A stretch of 64,000 bases of DNA. It comes from Meiothermus sp. CFH 77666. GTDB lineage: Bacteria; Deinococcota; Deinococci; Deinococcales; Thermaceae. Every line of letters starts with the position of its first letter. The stretch's first letter is position 1. The stretch covers positions 1-64,000 of the forward strand of contig NZ_JAGDFV010000018.1 in assembly GCF_017497985.1 (NCBI RefSeq), written 5' to 3'. Shown in pieces: positions 1 through 7,616 of this stretch. Under the pieces are notes generated by a model. It saw only the letters and a list, made by a program, of their open reading frames with translations. It was not told where the DNA came from and searched no databases. A program made the position numbers and the translations under genes.

Positions 1-1
1 T

Positions 2-124
2 GCTTGGCTCACTGGCTTCCGCCGGCTCACCCGTGATTTCGAACGCTTTGCCCGCACTACCGAGGCCATCATCTACGCCTGCATGACCCGCATCATGCTC
101 GCTCGCCTGGCTAAAATCGTGTGA
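2..124 (+). CDS. IS5-family transposase, C-terminal fragment (cut by window edge)
   Basis: The first 40 codons read as the end of a DDE transposase of IS5 type: FRRLTRDFERF, then TTEAIIYACMTRIMLARL, then a TGA stop. This matches the C-terminal helix that carries the last part of the catalytic domain in IS5/IS1182-like transposases. The rest lies before the window, so completeness cannot be judged. The stop is only 20 bp from the convergent stop of the spoIID-like gene, so the element's right terminal repeat must lie in about 125-150 and probably abuts or clips the end of that gene. Function: cut-and-paste transposition of its own element. Confidence 0.75.
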   Translation, partial: AWLTGFRRLTRDFERFARTTEAIIYACMTRIMLARLAKIV

Positions 125-144
125 GGCCGCTATTCAGACACACT

Positions 145-1353
145 CTAGAACAGACCCAGCCCAAAGGCTGTGAAGAGTCGGGTTGCCAATGCTTGCACTT
201 GCGTTGAGGTATGCAGGCCCCAACCGGTGAGCGCTGGGAAGGAGGGGTATCCGGCCCGGTAGAGCCTGTCTTGCAAACCGGTCACCACCTCGAAGCTGCT
301 GAGAAAGGTGCCGGGGTAGTAATAGCCCAGAATCTGCCGGAAGTCCCAGCCCTGCAGAGCCAGCCCTCGAGCGCCCCACTGGCTCATGCCCACCCCGTGG
401 CCGTTGCCCTGTCCGAAGACCTGCCAGCCATCGAAGCGCACCCGGGTAGAGGGAAGTCCCAGACCCCGCAACAGGCGGGTGGACTGGGGAGCGTCAAGCT
501 CCACACTACGGCTGCTGCCCACCACCCGAAGGCGTAAGGGGCGGCCACTTTCGCTAACGAAAAGGGGTGTGACGGCCTGCACGGCGCCGACCTGGATACC
601 CAGACTGGCCAGACTGCGGGCGATGGCTGCGGGTGAAAGGGTGCGGCTCCAGGCGCCGTTTGGACTCTGAGCGAAGGGGTCGGGGCGCGAGACCAGGTAG
701 GGCACGCTGCTGCCCCAGACCTCTGCCGAAGCAGCAGTGTAACCGCCCGAATCGGAATGGTAGACGGCGGTGATGGGTTTTTGATTGTAACTGACGATCA
801 GGCTGCGGGTGGCGTAGACCGCGCTGGTGTGGCGGGGGGTTTCTACCGAGCGACCCAGGTATACCTGGCAACGTTCGCTAGCACAGATGTCGTAAAGACC
901 CTGGGGGTTCAGACGATAGAGCGCGAAGGTGCGGGCCAGAATGGCCTGGGCTTGCAGCACTGCGTCCGGAAAGGAGGCCGGAACCTCGCCGGGAACAACC
1001 CCCAATAGGTAGTCCTCGAGCCAGACCCGGTTGATGAAGAGCACCCGCCCGGCCTGCCACACCGCCAGCAGGTTGCCGCGGTAGCTGCGTCCAGCAAAAT
1101 TGAAGCCATCTGCCGGGACAAACTCCACCCACGGCCCGGCGCTCTGGCCGTCTACCAGTACCTCGCCCGGCCCTGCCGCAACCCGCAGGGTGCCCGCGCC
1201 AAAATCCTGGCTGCCGAGGGCGCTGTTGCGCTGGTGTGGCCCCAGTTGAATGCTGCCCCCCGAGGCTTCGGTGAGCAAAACCCGCAGCAACAAGTCCTGC
1301 TGAGCGTGGGCGACTCCCCAGAGCAGGAATAAGAGCATCCAGACGCGCAGCAT
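145..1353 (-). CDS. SpoIID/LytB-domain protein, probable secreted peptidoglycan lytic enzyme
   Basis: 402 aa with a clear signal peptide (hydrophobic stretch to about residue 16, then AHA and Q). The SpoIID domain is recognisable from its usual blocks in order: LEDYLLGVVPGEVP with the catalytic-type Glu, QAQAILARTFAL, CQVYLGR, AVYHSDSGGYT, EVWGSSVPYL and near the end GHGVGMSQWGARG. In Bacillus, SpoIID is a lytic transglycosylase acting on denuded glycan strands during engulfment. In non-sporulating Thermales the same fold is taken as a septal or general cell-wall hydrolase (inference). It stands alone, convergent with the IS fragment, and its last codons may be affected by that insertion. No partner such as SpoIIP is nearby. 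Confidence 0.85.
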   Translation of the reverse strand: MLRVWMLLFLLWGVAHAQQDLLLRVLLTEASGGSIQLGPHQRNSALGSQDFGAGTLRVAAGPGEVLVDGQSAGPWVEFVPADGFNFAGRSYRGNLLAVWQAGRVLFINRVWLEDYLLGVVPGEVPASFPDAVLQAQAILARTFALYRLNPQGLYDICASERCQVYLGRSVETPRHTSAVYATRSLIVSYNQKPITAVYHSDSGGYTAASAEVWGSSVPYLVSRPDPFAQSPNGAWSRTLSPAAIARSLASLGIQVGAVQAVTPLFVSESGRPLRLRVVGSSRSVELDAPQSTRLLRGLGLPSTRVRFDGWQVFGQGNGHGVGMSQWGARGLALQGWDFRQILGYYYPGTFLSSFEVVTGLQDRLYRAGYPSFPALTGWGLHTSTQVQALATRLFTAFGLGLF

Positions 1354-1524
1354 GTCTCTCAGTATACGTTTGGGGTGAGGGCCACCGTGTTCATCTGGCG
1401 TTGAGGTAACGGCTGGTCAAGCGCCGGGGGCTTTACTAAGGCATTGCAGAGAGGCTAATACCTTGTCGTAGCTTCCAGGTCACACGTTGCAACTCAAACG
1501 GCTTTCGGCTTTGAGCTATCAGCT

Positions 1525-3024
1525 CTAACTCAGGCTGAGCGTATGGTTGCCCGTTGCGGGGAGTTCCAAAAGCCTGTCCAGCACCCGCTCGCCGTGTTTG
1601 AGCAGGTACATCAGGAACGGATAGACCCGCTCCTGCGGGGCTCTGGGGGCCAGGTGGCGCTGCAAGCGGGCAAACTGGGCGCCGATGGTGTTTTCCTGGT
1701 GCAGGGCGTTGTCCAGTATTTTGCGCTCGAGACGTTTTAGTTCGTGCTGGACGCGTACCTGGGCGCGGTGGCGGGGGCGGGTCAGGGTGGGGTCGGTGAG
1801 GAGGGCTTGTACCTGCTCGAACTCGGCCTCTATGCGCCGCAGGTGGGCCTGGATGGCCTGTACCCGTGCGTCTTGCTGGGCCAGGGCGGCCTTGAAGGCA
1901 GCCTCGGGGTCGGCCTGGAAAGCCCAGGCCTCGAGGCCATATTTTTGCAGGATGCGCTCAATGGGGGGCTCGAGGAGCGTAACCCCCATCCGGCGAATAA
2001 CCGCAGGCGGCTTTAGCCCGTGCAGAGCATAAACCCCGCCCAGCTCGGCCACATATTTGAGTTCCCCAGGCCCCACCACAAAACCGGCAGTGGGCAGCAC
2101 CGTGTCCTGCAATACGGGCCTCAGGCCCGCCGCCGGGGTAAGGCGGGCGGGGTCGTGGGCCAGAAGGCCCCGCAGGTCGGCAGGGGTGTAATGGCGCTCG
2201 CCATCCTCAAAGTGACCTGCGCGAAAGCGTAGCAGGCGTCGAATGCCGTCCGGGCCTTCCAAAAACAGATTGGTGGCGGCCTCACCCCGGCCCAGCACGG
2301 GCTCGAGGCCCGCTTTCTTCATGGCCTGGGCGGTGTGGTTGATGGCCTGGGAAGACGCCAGGGGGTCGGCAATTTCCCGCTCCAGCGCCGGCACGAACAG
2401 GGGGGCCAGTTCCTTGGCCATGGGGTCAAACACCACCAGCCCATGAGGGCCCAAAAATTCCAGCATCAGCCGGGCAAAAACCTCGCTGTAGCTCCAGTCG
2501 CCCAGCATGGCCCGGCAGATGCGCTCGCGCACCTCGGGATACCTGGCAAAGGGCCGGAGCAGGTTGCAGACCTGGGCAAAATAGGGGGCGAAAGCAATGC
2601 GCCCGGCGGGGTGAGCGGGGGGGAGCTTGAGCTCCAGGCTGTGTACGCGTTCTTCGAAGTCCAGCAGTTCTACGCTGCGAATTTCGTCGGTGTCGTGATC
2701 CTGTGAGGCCACCCAGAAGACTGGCACTACCGGCTGCTCCGCCGAACTATACTCCTGGGCCAGCTTGAGGGCCGCATGGGCCTTGTAAAAGGTGTAGGCC
2801 GGCCCGGTCAGCAGCCCGGCTTGCTGTCCGCTCACTACCACCCGGCTGTTCGGGTGGGCCAGTCGCTCGGCGGCCTCGAGGCTGGCCTGGGGGGCGCCCA
2901 GCCGCTTGAGGTAGGCCACCAGCCCCGCCCTCAGGGCTTCCCGCGGAGCATCCCTTGGGGTGCGCAGCAGCGCGGGCAGGCTTTCGAGGCCATACGGCAA
3001 GAACGAGTGCAGGGGGTCGGACAT
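1525..3024 (-). CDS. bshC: BshC, bacillithiol biosynthesis cysteine-adding enzyme
   Basis: 499 aa, the usual length for BshC. Diagnostic blocks are VSGQQAGLLTGPAYTFYK near residues 63-80 and PVFWVASQDHDTDEI near 100-114, followed by LGPHGLVVFDP and a C-terminal coiled-coil region. BshC adds cysteine to glucosaminyl-malate in the last step of making the thiol bacillithiol, in the cytoplasm. bshA and bshB are not in this window, so the pathway genes are scattered. The start is well supported: a TAGAAT box lies 9 nt upstream of the ATG on the minus strand, which would give a very short or absent leader. Confidence 0.9.
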   Translation of the reverse strand: MSDPLHSFLPYGLESLPALLRTPRDAPREALRAGLVAYLKRLGAPQASLEAAERLAHPNSRVVVSGQQAGLLTGPAYTFYKAHAALKLAQEYSSAEQPVVPVFWVASQDHDTDEIRSVELLDFEERVHSLELKLPPAHPAGRIAFAPYFAQVCNLLRPFARYPEVRERICRAMLGDWSYSEVFARLMLEFLGPHGLVVFDPMAKELAPLFVPALEREIADPLASSQAINHTAQAMKKAGLEPVLGRGEAATNLFLEGPDGIRRLLRFRAGHFEDGERHYTPADLRGLLAHDPARLTPAAGLRPVLQDTVLPTAGFVVGPGELKYVAELGGVYALHGLKPPAVIRRMGVTLLEPPIERILQKYGLEAWAFQADPEAAFKAALAQQDARVQAIQAHLRRIEAEFEQVQALLTDPTLTRPRHRAQVRVQHELKRLERKILDNALHQENTIGAQFARLQRHLAPRAPQERVYPFLMYLLKHGERVLDRLLELPATGNHTLSLS

Positions 3025-3237
3025 GGCTAGGGGATTCTATCGCCTGGACGTCCGCCACAGCGTAACTTGTGGCGGTTTTGGTGGCGCATGGAGTGTGAAT
3101 CGGCAAAGGTGGTTTTCGCCAAAAACCGGTGGCCCGCACTCAAACCAAACGGGCTGCCCCAGACCCCGTGACCCTGTGGATGCCACCAGTACCATCTTTG
3201 CATCAATCGTATGCACACTGTGGGAGCAGTGATGTAG

Positions 3238-3302
3238 AGATTAGGGGGTAGGGGATAGGTGAGGAGACCCGCAATCTACTGTCTACCCCCCACTCCCAGC
3301 CA
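3238..3302. repeat. GTAGGGG/CCTACCCCC imperfect hairpin repeat, copy 1
   Basis: Within the 355-bp gap 3025-3379 the only structure seen is this purine-rich then pyrimidine-rich imperfect inverted repeat (GGGGGTAGGGGATAGG against CTACCCCCCACTCCC). Similar elements recur near 16374, 24815 and 38794. The rest of the gap shows no gene; the short open frames there lack coding bias. Confidence 0.55.
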
Positions 3303-3379
3303 GTGTTTCGTTGATAGTTGGCTACACGACTGGTGTACCCGATAGCCTGGGAATTTTGCCGTCTGGCTGCCCTGTACTT

Positions 3380-4021
3380 CTACAACGATACTTGCCTCAA
3401 GGCATCGGGCTTGAGGATCAGGATGCGCCGGTAGCCCAGTTCGATGGTGTCGTCCAGGGCCAGCTCGCCCAGCACCTTGGTGATGGTTTCGCGGGTGGAA
3501 CCGGCCAGATGGGCCAGGTCCTGGTGGGAGAGGGTGACCTCGAGCCCCTCCTCGCCCCTGCGCATGGCCGATAGCAGCGCTTTGGCCAGCCGGGGCAACA
3601 CCTCCTTGAAGCGCAGGTCTCGCAGGCGCTCCTCGGCCTTCCGCAGCCTGCGCGAGAGCAGTTGCACAAAAGCGGCCTGAACCTCGGGAAAGCGGCTTGT
3701 GAGGCGCAGCAGGTCTTCCCTCGAGGCCGAGAGCAACTCAGAGTCCACCAGGGGTTCGGCAAACACCCCGTAGCGCTCGCCGGGCAGCAAAGCGCCTTCG
3801 CCAAATATGTCCCCGGCCCCCACCACGGTCAGGGTGATTTCTTCCTCCTGGGGTCCAAGCTGGAACAGGCGTACCCAGCCATCCTGGACGAAATACAGGG
3901 TCTTGGCTTCGTCCTCGGGGTAGCACACGTGGCTGCTCCGCCGGGCCGTGAAGCTACGGAATACCCGCTCGGCTTCGATCCTGGCTTCAGGGGGCAGGGT
4001 AGCGATGAACTCCGGAGTCAT
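3380..4021 (-). CDS. Crp/Fnr-family transcriptional regulator
   Basis: 213 aa. Residues about 15-125 form a cyclic-nucleotide-binding-type beta-roll (GDIFGEGALLPGERYGVFAEP corresponds to the phosphate-binding cassette region). Residues about 130-205 form the Crp winged helix-turn-helix (LSHQDLAHLAGSTRETITKVLGEL contains the recognition helix). The cassette lacks the canonical RxS arrangement that binds cAMP, so the effector may differ or be absent, as in the ligand-independent Thermus regulator SdrP (comparison from family knowledge). It is monocistronic, with AT-rich sequence just before the ATG, consistent with a leaderless promoter. Target genes cannot be read from the sequence. Confidence 0.85.
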   Translation of the reverse strand: MTPEFIATLPPEARIEAERVFRSFTARRSSHVCYPEDEAKTLYFVQDGWVRLFQLGPQEEEITLTVVGAGDIFGEGALLPGERYGVFAEPLVDSELLSASREDLLRLTSRFPEVQAAFVQLLSRRLRKAEERLRDLRFKEVLPRLAKALLSAMRRGEEGLEVTLSHQDLAHLAGSTRETITKVLGELALDDTIELGYRRILILKPDALRQVSL

Positions 4022-4184
4022 ACTGATTAATTTAGCGGTTCTACCACGGACGCATTCCTAGCAAGGAATACAGATTGTAAGAAACATACCTTTGGAAGTG
4101 AACTGGATGGCTGGCCGCCTTGTTCATAGTATCTCGTGCTAGACAGAGTTTGCGCGTTTTGGGGGGCTGGCATCTACACCGGGT

Positions 4185-5003
4185 TCAAACAAAGTGGGGC
4201 TGGGCGGATGCAGGAAGCAACCCAGCCGCCTCACCGCGCCGGAACAGCTCGGCCACTGCGGCCTCGCCTTCAGGCCCTACATCCAGCGAGAACTCGTTCA
4301 CATAGGTATGGATGTGCGCCCAGATCACTTCGTCTTGTAGCTCCTGGGCGTGCTGCTTGATGTAGACCACGGTCTCTTCGGGGTGGGCGTAGGCATACTC
4401 GAGGCTGGCCCGCACGGCTTGGTCTATAGCCCGAATGGTCTCGGTGCCCAGGTCACGCCGGGCCAGAATAGCCCCCAAAGGCAGGGGCAGGCCGGTTTCT
4501 TCTTCCCACCACTCACCCAGATCCAGCACCTTTTGCAGGCCGTACAGGTGATAGGTGAAGCGCGACTCGTGGATGATGAGCCCTGCGTCCACCTCGCCCC
4601 TTGCCACGGCAGGCATGATCCGGTCGTAACGCATCTCAACCGGCACAAAGCCCTGGCTATGCAGTGACAGCAGCAGGAAGGCGGTGGTGTGCTGGCCGGG
4701 AATGGCGATTCTTTTGCCCTGGAGCGCTCCAAGGGAACTTCTGGCTACCAAGAGTGGCCCTACTCCCCGCCCCATAGCCCCTCCGGCGCGGAGGGCAACA
4801 TACTGCTCGCGCAGCCGTCCATAGGCAGCGTAGCTGATTTTGGTGAGGGGTAGCTGGCCCTGCAAGGCCCAGCGGTTGAGGGTTTCCACGTCTTCCAGGC
4901 GTTCGGTGATGGGGAAGGGGGTGGCTACCTTGCCGTGGGCCAGGGCGTAAAAAATAAAGGTATCGTTGGGGCAAAAGGAATAGCCAAGCTGCATGGTATT
5001 CAT
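4185..5003 (-). CDS. mqnD: 1,4-dihydroxy-6-naphthoate synthase (futalosine menaquinone pathway)
   Basis: 272 aa, matching the MqnD/MqnA fold. The N-terminal signature YSFCPNDTFIFYALAHGKV is typical of MqnD, whose Thermus thermophilus homologue has a solved structure. MqnD converts cyclic dehypoxanthinyl futalosine to 1,4-dihydroxy-6-naphthoate, supplying the menaquinone of the respiratory chain. Other conserved blocks are the TKISYAAYG segment and the IIHESRFTY segment, both part of the substrate cleft. No other mqn genes are in the window. A second in-frame ATG three codons downstream is an alternative start. Confidence 0.9.
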   Translation of the reverse strand: MNTMQLGYSFCPNDTFIFYALAHGKVATPFPITERLEDVETLNRWALQGQLPLTKISYAAYGRLREQYVALRAGGAMGRGVGPLLVARSSLGALQGKRIAIPGQHTTAFLLLSLHSQGFVPVEMRYDRIMPAVARGEVDAGLIIHESRFTYHLYGLQKVLDLGEWWEEETGLPLPLGAILARRDLGTETIRAIDQAVRASLEYAYAHPEETVVYIKQHAQELQDEVIWAHIHTYVNEFSLDVGPEGEAAVAELFRRGEAAGLLPASAQPHFV

Positions 5004-5024
5004 GCTACCGGCTGGGGGAGGGGG

Positions 5025-5435
5025 TCACAGTGAGCGGGGTTCCTGCCGGGAGGGCTGCTTTTTGGAAGCGCTGCTTTTGTTCCGGGTTTTCTTGCGGGGG
5101 GCTTTGGGAACCTCGAGCTTCATATCGGTCTTCCTGCCCACCATTTTGAGCAAATTGCCCAGGGTGGCTTCAAAGCCGACCCAACCCAAAAGCGTAGCCA
5201 ACACCAGGAGGCTTTTGGGCGAGAGGGTGAGCCAGTCCGAAACCAGAATGGCCGCCAGGGTGCCCCAGAAAGCGCTGCTGAGGATGCGGAGGGCCTGCTT
5301 CCAGAACTTGCTTTGCACGCTTTCAACCAGAAACCTGAGCAGTGCGCCCGCCCCAGCGAACGCGCCGATGATGCCTAGAAGTTGCCAGGCCTCGAGTTTG
5401 GAAAGCAGGTCGGTGGTGGGCTGGGCCAGTTCCAT
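5025..5435 (-). CDS. Small three-helix membrane protein with basic tail, holin-like
   Basis: 136 aa. Three hydrophobic helices are visible at about residues 18-36, 50-68 and 73-92, followed by a strongly basic, Ser/Lys/Arg-rich hydrophilic tail (KKTRNKSSASKKQPSRQE). Short length, closely packed helices and a charged C-terminus are the general plan of phage holins, but I do not recognise a specific family. It diverges from the S24 repressor gene across an AT-rich intergenic region containing a perfect palindrome. That is the arrangement of a repressor-controlled lysis gene, which makes the holin idea attractive but unproven. An AGGTG ribosome-binding site precedes the ATG. Confidence 0.55.
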   Translation of the reverse strand: MELAQPTTDLLSKLEAWQLLGIIGAFAGAGALLRFLVESVQSKFWKQALRILSSAFWGTLAAILVSDWLTLSPKSLLVLATLLGWVGFEATLGNLLKMVGRKTDMKLEVPKAPRKKTRNKSSASKKQPSRQEPRSL

Positions 5436-5467
5436 GATTCACCTGTACTTTGGAGGAGTGGAGGGTT

Positions 5468-5487
5468 TATGTTATGTTTATAACATA
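5468..5487. promoter_or_regulatory. 20-bp palindrome, candidate operator of the divergent repressor
   Basis: TATGTTAT, 4-nt spacer GTTT, ATAACATA: a perfect 8-bp inverted repeat in the AT-rich region between the holin-like gene and the S24 repressor gene. A second short dyad (CCTA GTAT TAGG) follows at about 5494-5505. The region stands out by base composition from the GC-rich surroundings. Its use as the repressor's operator is inferred from position only. Confidence 0.5.
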
Positions 5488-5590
5488 AAATAGCCTAGTA
5501 TTAGGTTATTCAAAAAATAATGGTTAGTCAATATGCCTAAAGAGATCGAATCTTAATCAAAATGACTTAGTATGGTTTAGAGGTATTTCC

Positions 5591-6301
5591 ATGCTTCCCC
5601 CCCATTGGGCCACCGCCATCCGCCAGCAGCGCCTGCGTCTGGGCTTGTCGCAAACCCAGGTAGCGCAGGCGTCGGGATTGCTCAACCAGACCGAGGTAAG
5701 CCGCCTCGAGCGCGGCCTGATTCACCCCACCCTGGACTTGGGGGCGGCCAAACTGCGGGCGTTGCTCTCGGTACTCGGCTGGAGTTTGCCGGAGTTCTCT
5801 CAGGCCACGGGCTTGCAGTTGGCATTTGTAGAGAGTGAAGTGCCGGAGGGGGCCCGCCGGCTCGAGGCGGAGCTACACTTTGCCACCTTTCCCGTTCAGG
5901 CCACCGCCTCGGCAGGCCACCCGAACACCCCAACCAGCGAGGGCCTGGTCTCGATTCCACTGGAAGACCTGAGGGCGCTGGGGGTGCAGCCTGAAAATGT
6001 GCGGGTCTTTGCGGTCAACGGCGATTGCATGGTCTCGGAGAGCGTGCGGGCCATGGGCCAGAGCATCGCCCCGGGCGACCGGGTGGCGGTGGATACCGGG
6101 CGGATGCCCAGGGCCGGGGATGTGGTGGTGGCCTGGGATGGCCTGGGTGAGGTGTTGCTCATCAAGCGCTACCGGGAAGAAGGTGAGCACATCGTGTTTT
6201 ATCCGGCCCGCCGTAGTGTCCCGCCGGTGGTGCGCCACCGCGACGACCCGGTCAAAATCATCGGGCCGGTGGTGTGGCGTGGGGGGCCGTTTAGGGGATA
6301 G
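5591..6301 (+). CDS. XRE-type repressor with S24 (LexA/cI-like) autocleavage domain; nucleophile is Cys
   Basis: 236 aa. Residues about 9-75 are a Cro/cI helix-turn-helix (QQRLRLGLSQTQVAQASG, then EVSRLERG). Residues about 100-232 are an S24 peptidase domain: Ala-Gly at 108-109 looks like the cleavage site, VNGDCM has Cys146 where the serine nucleophile is expected, APGDRVAVD follows, and LLIKRY supplies Lys192 as general base. The 38-residue distance from the Ala-Gly bond to the nucleophile equals that of lambda cI (111 to 149), supporting the alignment. Such proteins are phage or SOS repressors inactivated by RecA-stimulated self-cleavage. Whether a thiol nucleophile still works is open. 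No phage structural genes are present, so it may be a domesticated remnant. Confidence 0.85.
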   Translation: MLPPHWATAIRQQRLRLGLSQTQVAQASGLLNQTEVSRLERGLIHPTLDLGAAKLRALLSVLGWSLPEFSQATGLQLAFVESEVPEGARRLEAELHFATFPVQATASAGHPNTPTSEGLVSIPLEDLRALGVQPENVRVFAVNGDCMVSESVRAMGQSIAPGDRVAVDTGRMPRAGDVVVAWDGLGEVLLIKRYREEGEHIVFYPARRSVPPVVRHRDDPVKIIGPVVWRGGPFRG

Positions 6302-6444
6302 GAAGGGGAAGCGAAAAGCCCAAAGCCGAAGGCTGAAAGCATCTGGACTTGCGACATGAGACCTGTGACCTGCGACATTTCTTCTCACTAAAGCCAATCC
6401 AGAAAACCCCAGTTACCTGTATAGTCCCTTGATACACTGAATCT

Positions 6445-7224
6445 GTGCGCTACTTGCGAGTGCTGGGCCGCTTTTGGGGGACGGCCCTGGCGGCGGAGCT
6501 CGAGTACCGGGGCAACTTTCTGGTGGCCGCGCTCTCGGCGCTGGGAGGCGCTGCCGGGAGCCTCTTTGGGATCTCGCTACTCTACCAGGGGGGCTATCAG
6601 CCGGGTGGGTGGAGGTTCGAGGAAGCCTTGCTGGTGCTGGCAGCTTTCCTGATGCTGGATGGCTTTGCCTTTACCCTGCTCTCGCCCAACCTCAACCGGG
6701 TGGTGGAGCAGGTGCAAAAAGGCACCCTCGATTTTGTGCTCCTCAAGCCGCTGGACAGCCAGTTCTGGCTTTCCTTTCGCACCCTCTCGCCCTGGGGTCT
6801 GAGCGATGGGGTGATTGGGCTTTTGCTGTGGCTCTATGCAGGCCACCGCCTGGGGCTGGGCCTGGCCGACTACGCGGTAGGCTTTGGGCTCCTGGCGGTG
6901 GCGTTTGTGATGCTTTATAGCCTGTGGTTCATCATTAGCACCAGCAGCATCTGGTTTGTCAAGGTGGCCAACGCCACCGAGGTACTGCGGGCTTTGCTCG
7001 AGGCGGGGCGCTTCCCCATGCAGGCTTTTCCGGTGGCCTACCGCTTCATCTTCACCTTTGTGGTGCCGGTGGCTTTCCTGACTACCGTGCCCGCCGAGGC
7101 TGCGCTGGGTCGCCTGACCCCGGCCAACCTGGCCCTGGCAGTTCTGATTGCCCTTTTCTTGCTACTATTTTCCCGGTTTTTTTGGCGCTTTGCCCTGCGG
7201 AGTTATACTTCGGCCTCGAGCTAA
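6445..7224 (+). CDS. ABC-2 family transporter permease (DUF990-like), orphan
   Basis: 259 aa with about six transmembrane segments, and the block LNRVVEQVQKGTLDFVLLKPLDSQFW that typifies the COG3694/ABC-2 exporter permeases usually found as ATPase plus two permeases. Here no ATPase and no second permease are adjacent, so its partners must be encoded elsewhere. The start is GTG with TACACT at 6433-6438, exactly 7 nt upstream, indicating a leaderless transcript. The stop codon forms part of the 5-bp duplicated target of the MITE inserted immediately downstream. Substrate unknown. Confidence 0.8.
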   Translation: MRYLRVLGRFWGTALAAELEYRGNFLVAALSALGGAAGSLFGISLLYQGGYQPGGWRFEEALLVLAAFLMLDGFAFTLLSPNLNRVVEQVQKGTLDFVLLKPLDSQFWLSFRTLSPWGLSDGVIGLLLWLYAGHRLGLGLADYAVGFGLLAVAFVMLYSLWFIISTSSIWFVKVANATEVLRALLEAGRFPMQAFPVAYRFIFTFVVPVAFLTTVPAEAALGRLTPANLALAVLIALFLLLFSRFFWRFALRSYTSASS

Positions 7225-7225
7225 A

Positions 7226-7495
7226 TACATCGTCGTAGAGATGTCCGTACACCTCCGGGTTTCCGGGAGGGATCGACATAGAGCCCCCTCCCTACGTTGT
7301 AGGGAGGGTGGGGGAGGGTATTGGGTGAGGCCCTGAACCGACCTGCTGTGTGAAGGCGCTGCTCAGCAACCCCACCTAACCTCCCCTATACGGTAGGGGA
7401 GGAACGAAAAGGTTTCTGCTAAGGCTTTTGCAAGAGCGTACTGCATAGTTCGTGCCGCAATGGACACTTTGTACGGGTATTTATACGACTGTGTA
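7226..7495. mobile_element. 270-bp MITE (family 1), copy 1, with 5-bp target duplication
   Basis: Non-coding element closely similar to 38921-39189. Its ends are imperfect terminal inverted repeats of about 26 bp: TACATCGTCGTA at the left, and the right end reads TACACAGTCGTA on the other strand; both continue to CCGTACA. It is flanked by CTAAA on both sides (7221-7225 and 7496-7500), a clean target-site duplication that overlaps the stop codon of the ABC permease. Two internal GC-rich hairpins are visible (CCTCCCTAC/GTAGGGAGG and CCTCCCCTA/TAGGGGAGG). Short open frames inside show no coding bias. Confidence 0.85.
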
Positions 7496-7616
7496 CTAAA
7501 CGCCTCCCGCCTATGTTTTGGATAATTGCATGACCGAAAATCAGTCGGGTATTGCGCCCGGAGCATGATTTTCTAGCACAGCCTGGATTCATCTCTAGAC
7601 CTTATACGGGCGCAAC

